Of a stretch of 64,000 nt of DNA, positions 18,101 to 27,672 are shown in pieces. This DNA comes from Clostridium gallinarum (GTDB lineage: Bacteria; Bacillota; Clostridia; Clostridiales; Clostridiaceae), in NCBI RefSeq assembly GCF_014836325.1, contig NZ_JACSQZ010000005.1:24007-88006 (forward strand), in the 5' to 3' direction. The notes under the pieces were generated by a model that saw nothing but the letters and a program-made list of their open reading frames with translations, did not search any database and was not told the DNA's origin. The position numbers and the translations under genes were made by a program. Numbering within the stretch: position 1 is the first letter of the stretch; the number at the start of each line of letters is the position of its first letter.

Positions 18101-18738
18101 TAACATCAGAAAAGTGCCAAAATAACAAAGATTATTTAACTGAGGATATATTAATCAATTTAGAAAAGCTAAATAAAATATTAAACAATCCAATTCCTTA
18201 TAAAGATATAAGAAAAATAATATCATTTGTAGATGAAATTGAAGCCGAATTAGAGAAAAAGCTTGAAGAAAAGAGAGAAGAAGCAATAAGCTCTGTAAAT
18301 TCTGATTATGAATTCTTAAAACTTCAATCAAATCAATATGGGGTTTCTTATAGTACGAAGGATAGATTAATAAGTGAATATGATTTATTAATATCAGAAG
18401 TAAGAGAACAAAAAGATATTTATAGAATTGATGCTAAAATAACTCAAAGTAGTAGAAAAAGGGAAAACTTTGAGAAGATAATAGCTAAAGATATTAAAGC
18501 GACAGAGGAAAGGGATAAGCAGTTACAAACTAAATCTTTAAATACTACTAATACAGCCACAATTTGTAATGTTCCTGTTGAAAGACCTAAGAAAGTAATA
18601 GAAAAAGTTAAAGTATCAAGTTTGTTAAATGTTAAATCTATTAAAACCGAGCAAGAAGTTGATGTTTATATAAGAGAATTATCAATGCAGCTTAAAAAGA
18701 TTATAAGAAGCAATAAAGAGATTGAAATAGAAGATTAA
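15151..18738 (+). CDS. brxC: BREX P-loop ATPase BrxC
   Basis: 1195 aa, the usual size for BrxC/PglY (DUF499-type). Walker A is GFFGSGKS (68-75) and a Walker B-like LIFLADE lies at 255-261. It is an ATPase essential for BREX phage exclusion and host DNA methylation. The C-terminal third is strongly charged with likely coiled coil (about 1010-1130). GGGGG ribosome site before ATG 15151. It is 20 nt after brxB and 55 nt before pglX. Confidence 0.96.
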   Translation: MKIENMFLRDIKRDIDGVIKVDFTDKIDNELEEYVVTKEIAKHLSKFYNNYAKGVDGDTTKMGVWISGFFGSGKSHFLKILSYLLSNKSVGEKKAIDYFKSKIEDPMLLAEIQRISKIETETILFNIDSKSPVDNKGKENAILKVFIKVFDEHRGLCDTIPGVANMERTLIKDGVYDKFKLEFERIRGFKWIDRRNGFFLDKKYVAEAIAVSMNIPNEDAIEYLENSVVNYSVDIETFAKEVKEYLDTKGDNFHLIFLADEIGQYIGNNGSLMLNLQTITEKLSSECKGKAWVIVTSQEKIDAVCTNVKEDDFSKIQGRFDTKLSMSSMSVDEVIKKRILEKTENTKMLLSNIYREENTTLRNIISFDGARKDLLSYSDENDFIETYPFVPYQFKVLQSVFEQVRKHGNSGKHLSEGERSMLSAFKESVQIYSNSDEGLLIPFDIFYESIVEFLNPTITRVIDRAATKNVYLKDDKFNIRVLKLLFMLKYLNDELPANLENITTLMIDNINVDKQGLRLKVEKALKKIEDENLIQKSGDVYVFLTDDEQDVNRDIALEKVEDIKVSKELSDYIFKQIYDQKKFRFITNNKLKYDKDYNKKMDGIPSGNNVHEFGVSILSRLADNYFKSDEALKMDSYNNKEVIIKLKDGEYIDELTQAMKIESYIDKTNIDNLPTNKQKIIADKKDERRQRRTTCLSKLENAIMEAEFYIYGEKVDIKGASAADKIKNALSNLCKFVYLNIDYIKTKTESIDDIIYILKTSEEQTTLGSVESYNNEIAEKEVDDFIKLTESMEQVRVKSLVNRFTTQPYGWDSLDVAGVLAKLLVDEKIRCKLNGEFLTVDEPRKTAEALTQTSNIDRVIVNKKVKVDERIVNQVKNISMELFKETSDSRNEDEIAKELRKSIERKLENIESNLQLYTNKKYPGKSLFEKGRKLFNESKEFRENISLFNWLINNELELLEWVQDVELPIDFFNNQREIFDKGLLTSEKCQNNKDYLTEDILINLEKLNKILNNPIPYKDIRKIISFVDEIEAELEKKLEEKREEAISSVNSDYEFLKLQSNQYGVSYSTKDRLISEYDLLISEVREQKDIYRIDAKITQSSRKRENFEKIIAKDIKATEERDKQLQTKSLNTTNTATICNVPVERPKKVIEKVKVSSLLNVKSIKTEQEVDVYIRELSMQLKKIIRSNKEIEIED

Positions 18739-18793
18739 AAGATTATAGGAGGGAAGAGTATCATCTCCTTACTTATAAATATTGGAGGATAAT

Positions 18794-21700
18794 ATGAGCG
18801 AGACTTTAAACAAAGCTTTACTTAAAAAGTTTGCTGTTGATGCAAGAAATGAGTTAAGAGATAAAATATCATTAAAAGCATCTTTATATGGTATAACAAA
18901 AGATATTTCCGATAAAGACAGGGAAACTAAAGGAGATAAAACCTTTATAAAAAATGAAGATGTTATAATAGAGTTTAATAATCAAAAAAGAACTTTATCT
19001 AAAGAGGAAGCAAGTCAAAGAACTGCATTAATTGATAAAATTCAAAAGATAAATAAAGAAGATAGAGACGGATTTAATGAAGTAATAGAAGAAGTTGCTT
19101 ATACTTGGTTTAATAGATTTGTTGCATTAAGATATATGGAGGTAAACGGGTATCTTCAAAGTAGGGTGAATGTTTTAGCTTCAAGGGATGGAAGTAATAC
19201 TCCAGAAATTATAACAGAAGCGATGAATGTTAATTTACCAATTGATAAAAATTTAGTTTATGAGTTAAAGGTTGCTAATAAAAATGAAGAACTATATAGT
19301 TATTTAGTTGAACTTCAATGTAGTGAATTAAATAAATCATTACCATTTATGTTTGAAAAAATAGGACATTATGCAGAATTATTATTTCCTACAGGTGTTA
19401 TAAGTAGCAAATTCTTTAAGACTTTAATAGATATTGAAAGTATAACAGAAGATGATTGGAGTAATGTTGAAATAATAGGATGGTTATATCAATATTATAT
19501 CTCAGAAGAAAAAGATAGGGTTATTAAGGCCAAAAAAAAATATAAAAAGAATGAAATACCATTTGCAACTCAATTATTTACACCAGATTGGATTGTAAGA
19601 TATATGGTTCAAAATACACTTGGTAGATATTGGATAGAATCGCATAAAGAAGATGAGGATTTAAAAGAAAATTGGGAATTTTATTTAGAAAATCCTGAAA
19701 AAGAACCAAATTTTGATGAAAAAATAGCACCTTATTTAAATAAAGAATTAGAAGTTGAAGATATTAAATGTTTTGATCCAGCTTGTGGCTCTGGGCATAT
19801 ACTTGTTTATATGTTTGATGTTCTTTATGAGATATATAGTAGATGTGGATACTCAAGAGGAGATATACCAATGCATATTATAGAGAAAAATCTATATGGA
19901 CTTGATATAGATAGAAGAGCTTATCAGTTAGCTTGTTTCTCTGTAATAATGAAAGGTATGTCATATGATAAACTTCTTTTGAGAAAAATAGAAAGAACGG
20001 TTGATAGAGACGGAAAATACATTAAATTAAATGTAGCTTGTATACAAGAAACTAATATTTTATATGAAGATGAGAATTCATCATTACATGATAATATAGC
20101 TTTCTTAGCTGGTGAAGAAAGTGGAGAAAATTATGATAATTTAAAAGCATTTGTAGAGAGCTTGAAAAATGCAAATACATTTGGTTCTTTGACTAAAATA
20201 GAGGGGTTTGATAGAGAATTTTTAGAAAAAAGATTAGAAGAAATAAAAGAAGAATCGCAGTTGGATGGGTTTGACAATGAAATTAACAAAAATATTGAAA
20301 TAGTAGATATTTGGGGAGAAAATACTAAAAAGAATTGGATAGGTATATTAGAAGAATTGATAAAACAATCTAATATAATGGAGAAAACATATGATATTTT
20401 AGTTACTAATCCACCATATATGGCGAGTAAATATATGAACCCTATATTATCAAATTATATAAATAAAAAATACGAAAATACGAAATCAGATTTGTTTTCA
20501 GCGTTTATGGAGCATTGTTTTAGAAAAGTTAGTACAAATGGACAATTAGGATTTCTAACACCATATACATGGATGTTTATAACATCGTATACTGAGTTAA
20601 GAGAGTTTGTAATTGATAATTTGGAAATTTCTACTTTGATTCAATTAGAATATAATGCATTTCCAGAAGCTTGTGTGCAAGTATGTACATTTACTACTAG
20701 AAAGTATAAAACTGACACTTTGGGTGAATATATTAAGTTATCAGATTTTAGAGGAGCAGACAACCAACCTAAAAAAGTATTAGAAGCAATAAAAAATCCA
20801 AAAGTAAGCTATAGATATAGCACAAATAGTAATAGCTTCAGAAATATACCTGGAAGTCCAATAGCTTTTTGGGCAAGTAGCAAGATTAATGAAATATTTA
20901 AAAATAATAAAAAACTTTCAGATATTACACTAGCAAGAAGAGGATTAGAAACTGGTGATAATAAAAGATTTTTAAAGTTTTGGTTTGAAGTATCAAATAA
21001 AAATATAGGATTTGATATAGTTGATACGGAAATGAGCAAGTTATCGAAATTAAAATGGTTCCCATATAATAAGGGAGGTGCATTTAGAAGGTGGTATGGA
21101 AATAATGAGCTTATTGTAAATTTTTATAAAAATGGTGAGGAAATCAAAGATACAGGAGTTCTTAATGGTTATGATAAATATTTTAATAAAGGTATAACTT
21201 GGACTGGGCTTACTGCAGGTTTAAATTCGTTTAGATATAGCAAAAAAGGATTTTTATTTGATTCTAATAAGGGGCCTATGATGTTTCCTAAAGAAGAAAA
21301 TATGTTTTTTATTCTTGGTTTGACAAATTCAAAAGTTATTCAAAAATTCTTAGATATGCTTAATCCAACTATTTCTGTCCAAAATAAAGATATTAATAAT
21401 CTACCATATATTAATGAAGAAAGAATAAGTGAAAATACTAAAATTACTATTAAAGATTTAGTTGAACAGAATGTAAAAATAAGTATAAATGATTGGGATT
21501 CTTTTGAAACATCATGGGATTTTAAGAAGCATTTTTTATTGATATATAAAAGTAATGGGAAGATAGAAGAAGCTTTTAATAATTGGAGTAAAATCACTGA
21601 AAATGAATTTTATATTATAAAGAATAATGAGGAAGTTTTAAATAAAATATTTATAGAAATATATGGTCTTGAAAAAGATATAACCCCAGAAGTGGAAGAG

Positions 21701-22453
21701 AAGCATATAACAATAAGAAGAGCAGATGTTGATACAGATATAAAATCACTTTTATCATATTTTATAGGTTGTGTATTTGGAAGATATTCACAAGATAAAG
21801 ATGGACTCATTTTCGCAGGTGGGAAATTTGATCTTAGTAAGTATAACAAATTTATGCCAGATGAAGATAACATAATTCCAGTTTTAAATAGTGAAACTAA
21901 ATATTTTGAAGATGATGTTATGTTTAGATTTGAAGAATTTTTAAAAGTTACATTTGGTGATGAATATTTTTCAGAAAATATAGATTTTATTGCTGAATCT
22001 ATTGGAAAGAAATCTAATGAAAGTTCAAAAGAAGCTATAAGAAGATATTTTGCTAATGAATTCTTTACCGAGCATTGTAAAATGTATAAGAAACGTCCTA
22101 TATATTGGCTATTTACTTCTGGTAAGAATAAAGCCTTTAATTGCTTAGTTTATATGCATAGAATAGATAAAAATTTATTATCTAAAATGAGAATTGATTA
22201 TGTTCAACCTCTCCAAAATAAATTAGAAGTAGAGCAAAAAGATTTAATGGATACTTTAAATAGCGACGCAACTATTAAGGATAAAAAGGATGCTAAGAAA
22301 AAGCTTGGAATTGTAGAAAAACAAATTGATGAACTTAAGGTATTCCATGAAAAATTACGTCATATGGCAGATAAGCAAATTCAAATTGATTTAGATGATG
22401 GGGTTATTTATAACCATGGATTATTTGGTGATTTAGTGAGTAAAATAAAATAG
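18794..22453 (+). CDS. pglX: BREX adenine-specific DNA methyltransferase PglX (BrxX)
   Basis: 1219 aa. It marks host DNA at a BREX site (N6-adenine methylation in characterised systems) so self is spared. The SAM-binding motif DPACGSG is at 328-334 and the catalytic motif NPPY at 539-542. The long C-terminal region should carry sequence recognition. I use ATG 18794 because GGAGG (18784-18788) is ideally placed; an in-frame TTG at 18782 would overlap that site. No restriction nuclease motif is evident, as usual for BREX. Confidence 0.96.
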   Translation: MSETLNKALLKKFAVDARNELRDKISLKASLYGITKDISDKDRETKGDKTFIKNEDVIIEFNNQKRTLSKEEASQRTALIDKIQKINKEDRDGFNEVIEEVAYTWFNRFVALRYMEVNGYLQSRVNVLASRDGSNTPEIITEAMNVNLPIDKNLVYELKVANKNEELYSYLVELQCSELNKSLPFMFEKIGHYAELLFPTGVISSKFFKTLIDIESITEDDWSNVEIIGWLYQYYISEEKDRVIKAKKKYKKNEIPFATQLFTPDWIVRYMVQNTLGRYWIESHKEDEDLKENWEFYLENPEKEPNFDEKIAPYLNKELEVEDIKCFDPACGSGHILVYMFDVLYEIYSRCGYSRGDIPMHIIEKNLYGLDIDRRAYQLACFSVIMKGMSYDKLLLRKIERTVDRDGKYIKLNVACIQETNILYEDENSSLHDNIAFLAGEESGENYDNLKAFVESLKNANTFGSLTKIEGFDREFLEKRLEEIKEESQLDGFDNEINKNIEIVDIWGENTKKNWIGILEELIKQSNIMEKTYDILVTNPPYMASKYMNPILSNYINKKYENTKSDLFSAFMEHCFRKVSTNGQLGFLTPYTWMFITSYTELREFVIDNLEISTLIQLEYNAFPEACVQVCTFTTRKYKTDTLGEYIKLSDFRGADNQPKKVLEAIKNPKVSYRYSTNSNSFRNIPGSPIAFWASSKINEIFKNNKKLSDITLARRGLETGDNKRFLKFWFEVSNKNIGFDIVDTEMSKLSKLKWFPYNKGGAFRRWYGNNELIVNFYKNGEEIKDTGVLNGYDKYFNKGITWTGLTAGLNSFRYSKKGFLFDSNKGPMMFPKEENMFFILGLTNSKVIQKFLDMLNPTISVQNKDINNLPYINEERISENTKITIKDLVEQNVKISINDWDSFETSWDFKKHFLLIYKSNGKIEEAFNNWSKITENEFYIIKNNEEVLNKIFIEIYGLEKDITPEVEEKHITIRRADVDTDIKSLLSYFIGCVFGRYSQDKDGLIFAGGKFDLSKYNKFMPDEDNIIPVLNSETKYFEDDVMFRFEEFLKVTFGDEYFSENIDFIAESIGKKSNESSKEAIRRYFANEFFTEHCKMYKKRPIYWLFTSGKNKAFNCLVYMHRIDKNLLSKMRIDYVQPLQNKLEVEQKDLMDTLNSDATIKDKKDAKKKLGIVEKQIDELKVFHEKLRHMADKQIQIDLDDGVIYNHGLFGDLVSKIK

Positions 22454-22573
22454 AGCAATAAGAGAAGGGGCTTTTTGGCTCTTTTTCTTTGTATTTGTTA
22501 ATACATTCTATATAATATTAAGTAGTGATGTTGGATAAAATATGAAAAGGAATTATTATAATGGGAGGAAATA

Positions 22574-25126
22574 ATGAGTGAACTAAATAATATTGTTAAG
22601 GCTTTAAAAGAAGAATTTTCAAAGCCTCCAGAGTATTGGGAAACAAGAAAAATAATCATTTGGTATGATTATGATAAAGATTTTTTAGATATTATAGATA
22701 AAGTTGTTATAGATAATGTGAAAATTCATAAGTTATCAGATGATAATTACTTTTATACAAAGTATCTTTTAGAAGAAGAAGATACAGAAAGTAATTACTT
22801 AATATATATTAATAAACTTGAAGAAGAAAATAATAACTGGATTACTGATATAACATTATATAGTCAGAGCTTTTATGCTGATAAAACTTCTATGATTATG
22901 AGAGATTTAAATATAGAAGATAATTTAAGGCATGTATTTTCAAAATATAAAGGATTTTTCTCAATAGATAAAAACTGTAGTAATTTTGGAAAGTTAGTAA
23001 GTAGTGTAAATGAAAATAAAACTTTAGAGCTAGGAATACTAGCATCTATAAGTAAAGTTAAAATATTAGATTTTGAAGAGATAGTTAAATCAATACTTTG
23101 TGAAGGAATAAACGAAAAAGAAAACCCTATGTATAATGATATTAAGAACTATGGAGTAGAAGAATTATTCTGGGATTATTGTAAGTTATACTATGGATAT
23201 AACCTTAAGGGTAATTGCTTAAGTAAATTATTTAACTTAATAGTTACTACGGCTTTAAGCAGTTTCATAAAAGAAGAAAAATTAAGTAGTTTAAAAAGCT
23301 ATATAGGAAGTAGTAAACCTAATTGTATAGTATTTATAGATCATTGGATAAATCATAAATCACAATCATACTATTATATTGAATATGCTGATAACTATGA
23401 AAAAGATTTAAATATATCTAGTGTTATAGAAAAGCTCGATATAGAAGAATTTAAAGATATAGATATATTGAAAATTTTTGATAGAGAAATAATAAAATAT
23501 ATCCTTTCTGGTCTTGAAGATGAAAGAGAAGATTATGAATATTTCATTAGTTTAATAGGTTCAAGAAGAACTAAAAATTTCTATGATGACTATAAAAATA
23601 TTTATGAAGCGTTGTTGAGCTACTTGGAAATGGCAAGACTTAAAAGAGAATATAAAAATGGCATTATTCAAAAGAAAGCAGTTGAATTAGTTAAGGAATA
23701 TTCAGAGAAGTTATATATATTTGATTATTATTATAGAAAGTTTTATTTAAACTATGATATAAGACCTGAAAGTGAAATAATGAACAGACTTAAAGGCCTT
23801 GTTGAAAACATTTATGTAAATTGGTATTTATCAGAATTATTGACTGCTTGGAATTATGAACTTACTGATGAATACACGAATTACTGGGGAGTTCCAGGGG
23901 TAATTAATCAAAGAGATTTCTATAAAGAAAAAATAAATAAAATGCTTGATGATGGTAATAAGGTATTTGTTATAATATCAGATGCTTTAAGATATGAAAT
24001 AGGAACAGAGATTAATGATAGGTTTAATCAAATAGTAGTCGGTTCAAGTGAAATTCAACCAATGATAACTTCAATTCCATCCATAACTAAGATAGGAATG
24101 GCATCACTTTTACCTAATAAAGATATATCTATAACAGATACAGGGAGAGTATTTGTTGACGGAAATGACAGTGCAGGTTTGGAAAATAGAAAGAATATAT
24201 TAACTAATAACTTTAAAAATAGTATAGCAATAGAATTTAATAATATTCCTAAGAATAAAGTAGATTTTAATGAATTACTAAAAGGTTACAAATTAGTATA
24301 TATATATCATAATATTATAGATGCTACTGGTGATAAGGCTAATACAGAGAAAGATACTTTTATTGCAGCAGAGAGAGCTATAGAGGAAATACTTTGGCTA
24401 AGAGAAAAGATAACAGGATGGCTTGGAGGAGTAAATATATTTGTTACTTCAGACCATGGATTCTTATATCAAAGAAGTCCTTTAGAGGAGTCAAGTAAAA
24501 TAAGTAAAGAAAAAATTAATATTATAGATAGAAATAGGCGTAGTATTATAACAAAAGAGAATATAGATATGGATGGTTTATTCAAAATAAGACTTGATTA
24601 TTTGGGGAAGGAAAATAAAGGAATGTTTGCTTATATTCCTAAATCAGATATAAGATTTAAAACTCAAGGTGGAGGATCTAATTATGTTCATGGAGGAACT
24701 ACACTACAAGAAGTTATAGTGCCACTTATTTTCTATAAACATAAGAGATCAACATATAAAAATTATAAAGAGTCAAAAGATGTTACTTTAAAATTATTAA
24801 GTACTAGAAATAGGATTACTACACCAGAGTTTGGATTAACATTTTTTCAAGTAGAACAGGTATCTGAAGAATTTATATCAGCAACATATGAAGTTTATAT
24901 GGTTGATGCTGATGATAATATAATATCAAATAAAGAAAAAATTATAGCTGATAGTAAGAATGATAGACCAGATGAGAGAAATCACATTGTAAGGATGAAA
25001 CTTAAACAAAAAAATTATAGCAAGAGAGAGAATTATAGATTAGTAGTTAGAAACTTAGATAAAGATATTATTGTAAATGAAATAGCATTTATTATTGATA
25101 TAGCAATAGCTGATGATTTCTTTTAA
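22574..25126 (+). CDS. pglZ: BREX alkaline-phosphatase-superfamily protein PglZ
   Basis: 850 aa. PglZ is a defining BREX protein with an alkaline phosphatase-like metal-binding core. Visible motifs are FVIISDALRYEIG (about 463-475), the metal-binding Asp/Thr region, and VTSDHGFLYQ (about 620-630). The N-terminal half is helical and probably scaffolding. ATG at 22574 follows GGGAGG. A 120-bp gap separates it from pglX and holds a weak hairpin with a T run, so a secondary promoter may lie there. Confidence 0.95.
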   Translation: MSELNNIVKALKEEFSKPPEYWETRKIIIWYDYDKDFLDIIDKVVIDNVKIHKLSDDNYFYTKYLLEEEDTESNYLIYINKLEEENNNWITDITLYSQSFYADKTSMIMRDLNIEDNLRHVFSKYKGFFSIDKNCSNFGKLVSSVNENKTLELGILASISKVKILDFEEIVKSILCEGINEKENPMYNDIKNYGVEELFWDYCKLYYGYNLKGNCLSKLFNLIVTTALSSFIKEEKLSSLKSYIGSSKPNCIVFIDHWINHKSQSYYYIEYADNYEKDLNISSVIEKLDIEEFKDIDILKIFDREIIKYILSGLEDEREDYEYFISLIGSRRTKNFYDDYKNIYEALLSYLEMARLKREYKNGIIQKKAVELVKEYSEKLYIFDYYYRKFYLNYDIRPESEIMNRLKGLVENIYVNWYLSELLTAWNYELTDEYTNYWGVPGVINQRDFYKEKINKMLDDGNKVFVIISDALRYEIGTEINDRFNQIVVGSSEIQPMITSIPSITKIGMASLLPNKDISITDTGRVFVDGNDSAGLENRKNILTNNFKNSIAIEFNNIPKNKVDFNELLKGYKLVYIYHNIIDATGDKANTEKDTFIAAERAIEEILWLREKITGWLGGVNIFVTSDHGFLYQRSPLEESSKISKEKINIIDRNRRSIITKENIDMDGLFKIRLDYLGKENKGMFAYIPKSDIRFKTQGGGSNYVHGGTTLQEVIVPLIFYKHKRSTYKNYKESKDVTLKLLSTRNRITTPEFGLTFFQVEQVSEEFISATYEVYMVDADDNIISNKEKIIADSKNDRPDERNHIVRMKLKQKNYSKRENYRLVVRNLDKDIIVNEIAFIIDIAIADDFF

Positions 25127-25144
25127 AAAAGGGGGGAGTAGTAA

Positions 25145-27193
25145 ATGGAAGAACAAGGTGTTGAATTTGATTTGGATAAAAAAGTAAACAAATATTTTTT
25201 AGGGAGAACAGTTAGAAAAGACTTAACTAAATCTATGAAACAGGGATTCAATGTCCCTGTTTATGTTCTTGAATATTTACTTGGAATGTATTGTGCAACT
25301 GATGATAAAGATACAATAGAACTTGGAATAGAGAGAGTTAAAAGCATACTAAGTGATAATTATGTAAGACCAGATGAAGCTGAGAAGATAAAATCAAAGA
25401 TAAGAGAACTAGGACAATATAGTGTTATTGATAAAATAACAGTTAAATTAAATGAGAAAAAGGATATTTATGAAGCAGAATTTTCAAATTTAGGTTTAAA
25501 TGGAGTACCAATATCACCTCATTATGTAAAAGAATATGACAAGCTGCTTCAAGGTGGTATATGGTGTATTTTAAAAATGGATTATTACTTTGATGAAGAA
25601 GCTAAAAATATGAGCCCATTTAGCATATCAAACTTAAAGCCTATTCAAATGCCTAATATGGATATTGAAGAGATATTTGAAGGTAGAAAAGGTTTATCTA
25701 AGAAAGAATGGATTGATTTACTTATAAGATCAACAGGAATGGAGCCAACTCAATTAGAGGAAAATGTAAAGTGGCACATATTATTAAGGCTTGTTCCTTT
25801 AGTGGAGAATAACTATAATATGTGTGAACTTGGACCAAGAGGTACAGGAAAATCTCATATATATAAAGAGCTTTCTCCAAATTCTATACTTGTATCTGGT
25901 GGGCAAAGTACGGTAGCTAATTTATTCTATAATATGTCTACAAGAAAAGTAGGACTTGTTGGAATGTGGGATACAGTAGCTTTTGATGAAGTTGCTGGTA
26001 TAAGGTTTAAAGATAAAGATGGCATTCAAATAATGAAGGATTATATGGCATCAGGATCATTTGCGAGAGGAAAGGAAGAAAAAAATGCTTCAGCATCAAT
26101 GGTTTTTGTAGGTAATATTAATCAAAGTGTAGATACATTAATAAAAACCTCTCATTTATTTGCACCATTTCCAGAAGAAATGTCTAGTGATTCCGCTTTT
26201 TTTGATAGAATTCATTTTTATTTGCCAGGATGGGAAATACCAAAGATGAGGCCAGAACTACTTACAGACAAATATGGATTTATTTCAGACTATATATCTG
26301 AATTTTTTAGAGAAATGAGAAAACGTACATTTACAGATACATTAGATAAATACTTTAAATTGGGTAATAATTTAAATCAAAGAGATGTAATTGCTGTTAA
26401 AAAAACCGTATCAGGATTAATAAAACTCATATATCCTAATGGTGAATTTAATAAGGAGGATATAGAAGAAATATTAAAGTACGCTTTAGTAGGTAGAAGA
26501 AGAGTTAAGGAACAGCTAAAGAAAATTGGTGGTATGGAATTTTATGATGTGAATTTTTCCTATATAGATAGAGAAACTATGCAAGAGGAATATGTATCTG
26601 TGCCAGAACAAGGTGGAGGAAAATTAATTCCAGAAGGATTAGGAAAGCCAGGACATATATATACAGTAGGACATTCAAATAATGGAATGATAGGTGTCTA
26701 CAAAATAGAAAATCAAGTAGTATCAGGATGTGGTAAGTTTGAAAAATCAGGGGTTGGATCTGATAGAGAAGCCAAAGAAAGTCTTGATACAGCTTTTAGA
26801 TATTTTACTGCCAATAGTAAAGGCGTTAGTGCGTCAATTTCTATTAAAACTAAAGATTATTTAATGCACATAAGTGACTTACAGGGGATAGGGCTTACTG
26901 CTGAACTTGCAGTAGCACAATTTATAGGATTGTGTTCGGCTTCTTTAGAAAGAGCAGTCCAAGAATCTTTAATTGTATTGGGTAATATGAACTATGGTGG
27001 AACCTTAATGAAGGTAGCTGAATTTGCCAATTGTATACAGGTATGCGTAGATGCAGGAGCAAAAAAAGTATTAATTCCAGCAGGTTCCATTACTGATTTT
27101 CAAACTGTTCCAGCAGAATTATTAATAAAAATACAACCTATATTCTATTCAGATCCAATTGATGCTGTATTTAAAGCATTAGGAGTTAACTAG
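25145..27193 (+). CDS. brxL: BREX AAA+/Lon-like protein BrxL
   Basis: 682 aa. BrxL completes the type I BREX operon. The central AAA+ module has Walker A GPRGTGKS (about 233-240) and the C-terminal ~150 residues resemble a Lon protease domain (AELAVAQFIGLCS, VLIPAGSITDF). In studied systems BrxL forms DNA-binding ring assemblies. Start ATG 25145 behind GGGGGGAG, 18 nt after pglZ. A strong terminator follows at 27320. Confidence 0.95.
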   Translation: MEEQGVEFDLDKKVNKYFLGRTVRKDLTKSMKQGFNVPVYVLEYLLGMYCATDDKDTIELGIERVKSILSDNYVRPDEAEKIKSKIRELGQYSVIDKITVKLNEKKDIYEAEFSNLGLNGVPISPHYVKEYDKLLQGGIWCILKMDYYFDEEAKNMSPFSISNLKPIQMPNMDIEEIFEGRKGLSKKEWIDLLIRSTGMEPTQLEENVKWHILLRLVPLVENNYNMCELGPRGTGKSHIYKELSPNSILVSGGQSTVANLFYNMSTRKVGLVGMWDTVAFDEVAGIRFKDKDGIQIMKDYMASGSFARGKEEKNASASMVFVGNINQSVDTLIKTSHLFAPFPEEMSSDSAFFDRIHFYLPGWEIPKMRPELLTDKYGFISDYISEFFREMRKRTFTDTLDKYFKLGNNLNQRDVIAVKKTVSGLIKLIYPNGEFNKEDIEEILKYALVGRRRVKEQLKKIGGMEFYDVNFSYIDRETMQEEYVSVPEQGGGKLIPEGLGKPGHIYTVGHSNNGMIGVYKIENQVVSGCGKFEKSGVGSDREAKESLDTAFRYFTANSKGVSASISIKTKDYLMHISDLQGIGLTAELAVAQFIGLCSASLERAVQESLIVLGNMNYGGTLMKVAEFANCIQVCVDAGAKKVLIPAGSITDFQTVPAELLIKIQPIFYSDPIDAVFKALGVN

Positions 27194-27319
27194 TATTTAT
27201 ATCGATAATAAGTGAGATTATGAAAAGTAGTTTATATAAGTATTTAAAAATATTATTTCGATTTAATAATTTAGTATTGTTGTAATTATAAAATATAAGT
27301 ATAACTATGAAGTTGAAAT

Positions 27320-27362
27320 AAGCTATAATATCAAGTATTTCGTATTATAGCTTATTTTTATT
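27320..27362 (+). terminator. Terminator of the BREX operon
   Basis: An 11-bp perfect stem AAGCTATAATA / TATTATAGCTT followed by ATTTTTATT, 127 bp after brxL. Confidence 0.85.
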
Positions 27363-27672
27363 AAAAATTTTTTCGTCTGGAATATTCAATGCATTTTCGA
27401 TTCCACTTATTTAAGAGTAAAAGAGTTATTAGACATATAGATAAACTTAATGAAAATAAAGAAGTAATTATTAAAAATATTTGTAGTATGAAAAATAATA
27501 CTTTATAAATAACTATAAAAGGAAAATTACTAGAGAAATTTTAAGAAGATGAATCAGTACAATTCTTTTAGAAAAATTGCAGAAGAAATGGGAAAATTAA
27601 TTAAAGAAAAAATATTACTAAAGATGATTAAAGTGTTAAGATTAAAATAATAAGAGTGGGTGAGTATTATAT
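27363..27672. other. Low-complexity gap between BREX and the nuclease-like gene
   Basis: Only very short frames are present (for example a 39-residue frame from an ATG near 27391, and a short FRKIAEEMGKLIKEK stretch near 27565) with no convincing gene. It may hold decayed cargo plus the promoter for the next gene (GAGTGGGTGAG lies just before the ATG at 27673). Confidence 0.4.

Noticed and set aside
13955..27193. Type II BREX, DISARM or a conventional restriction-modification system
   Set aside because: Gene set and order (brxA, brxB, brxC, pglX, pglZ, brxL) match type I BREX; there is no pglW, brxD or restriction endonuclease in the operon.
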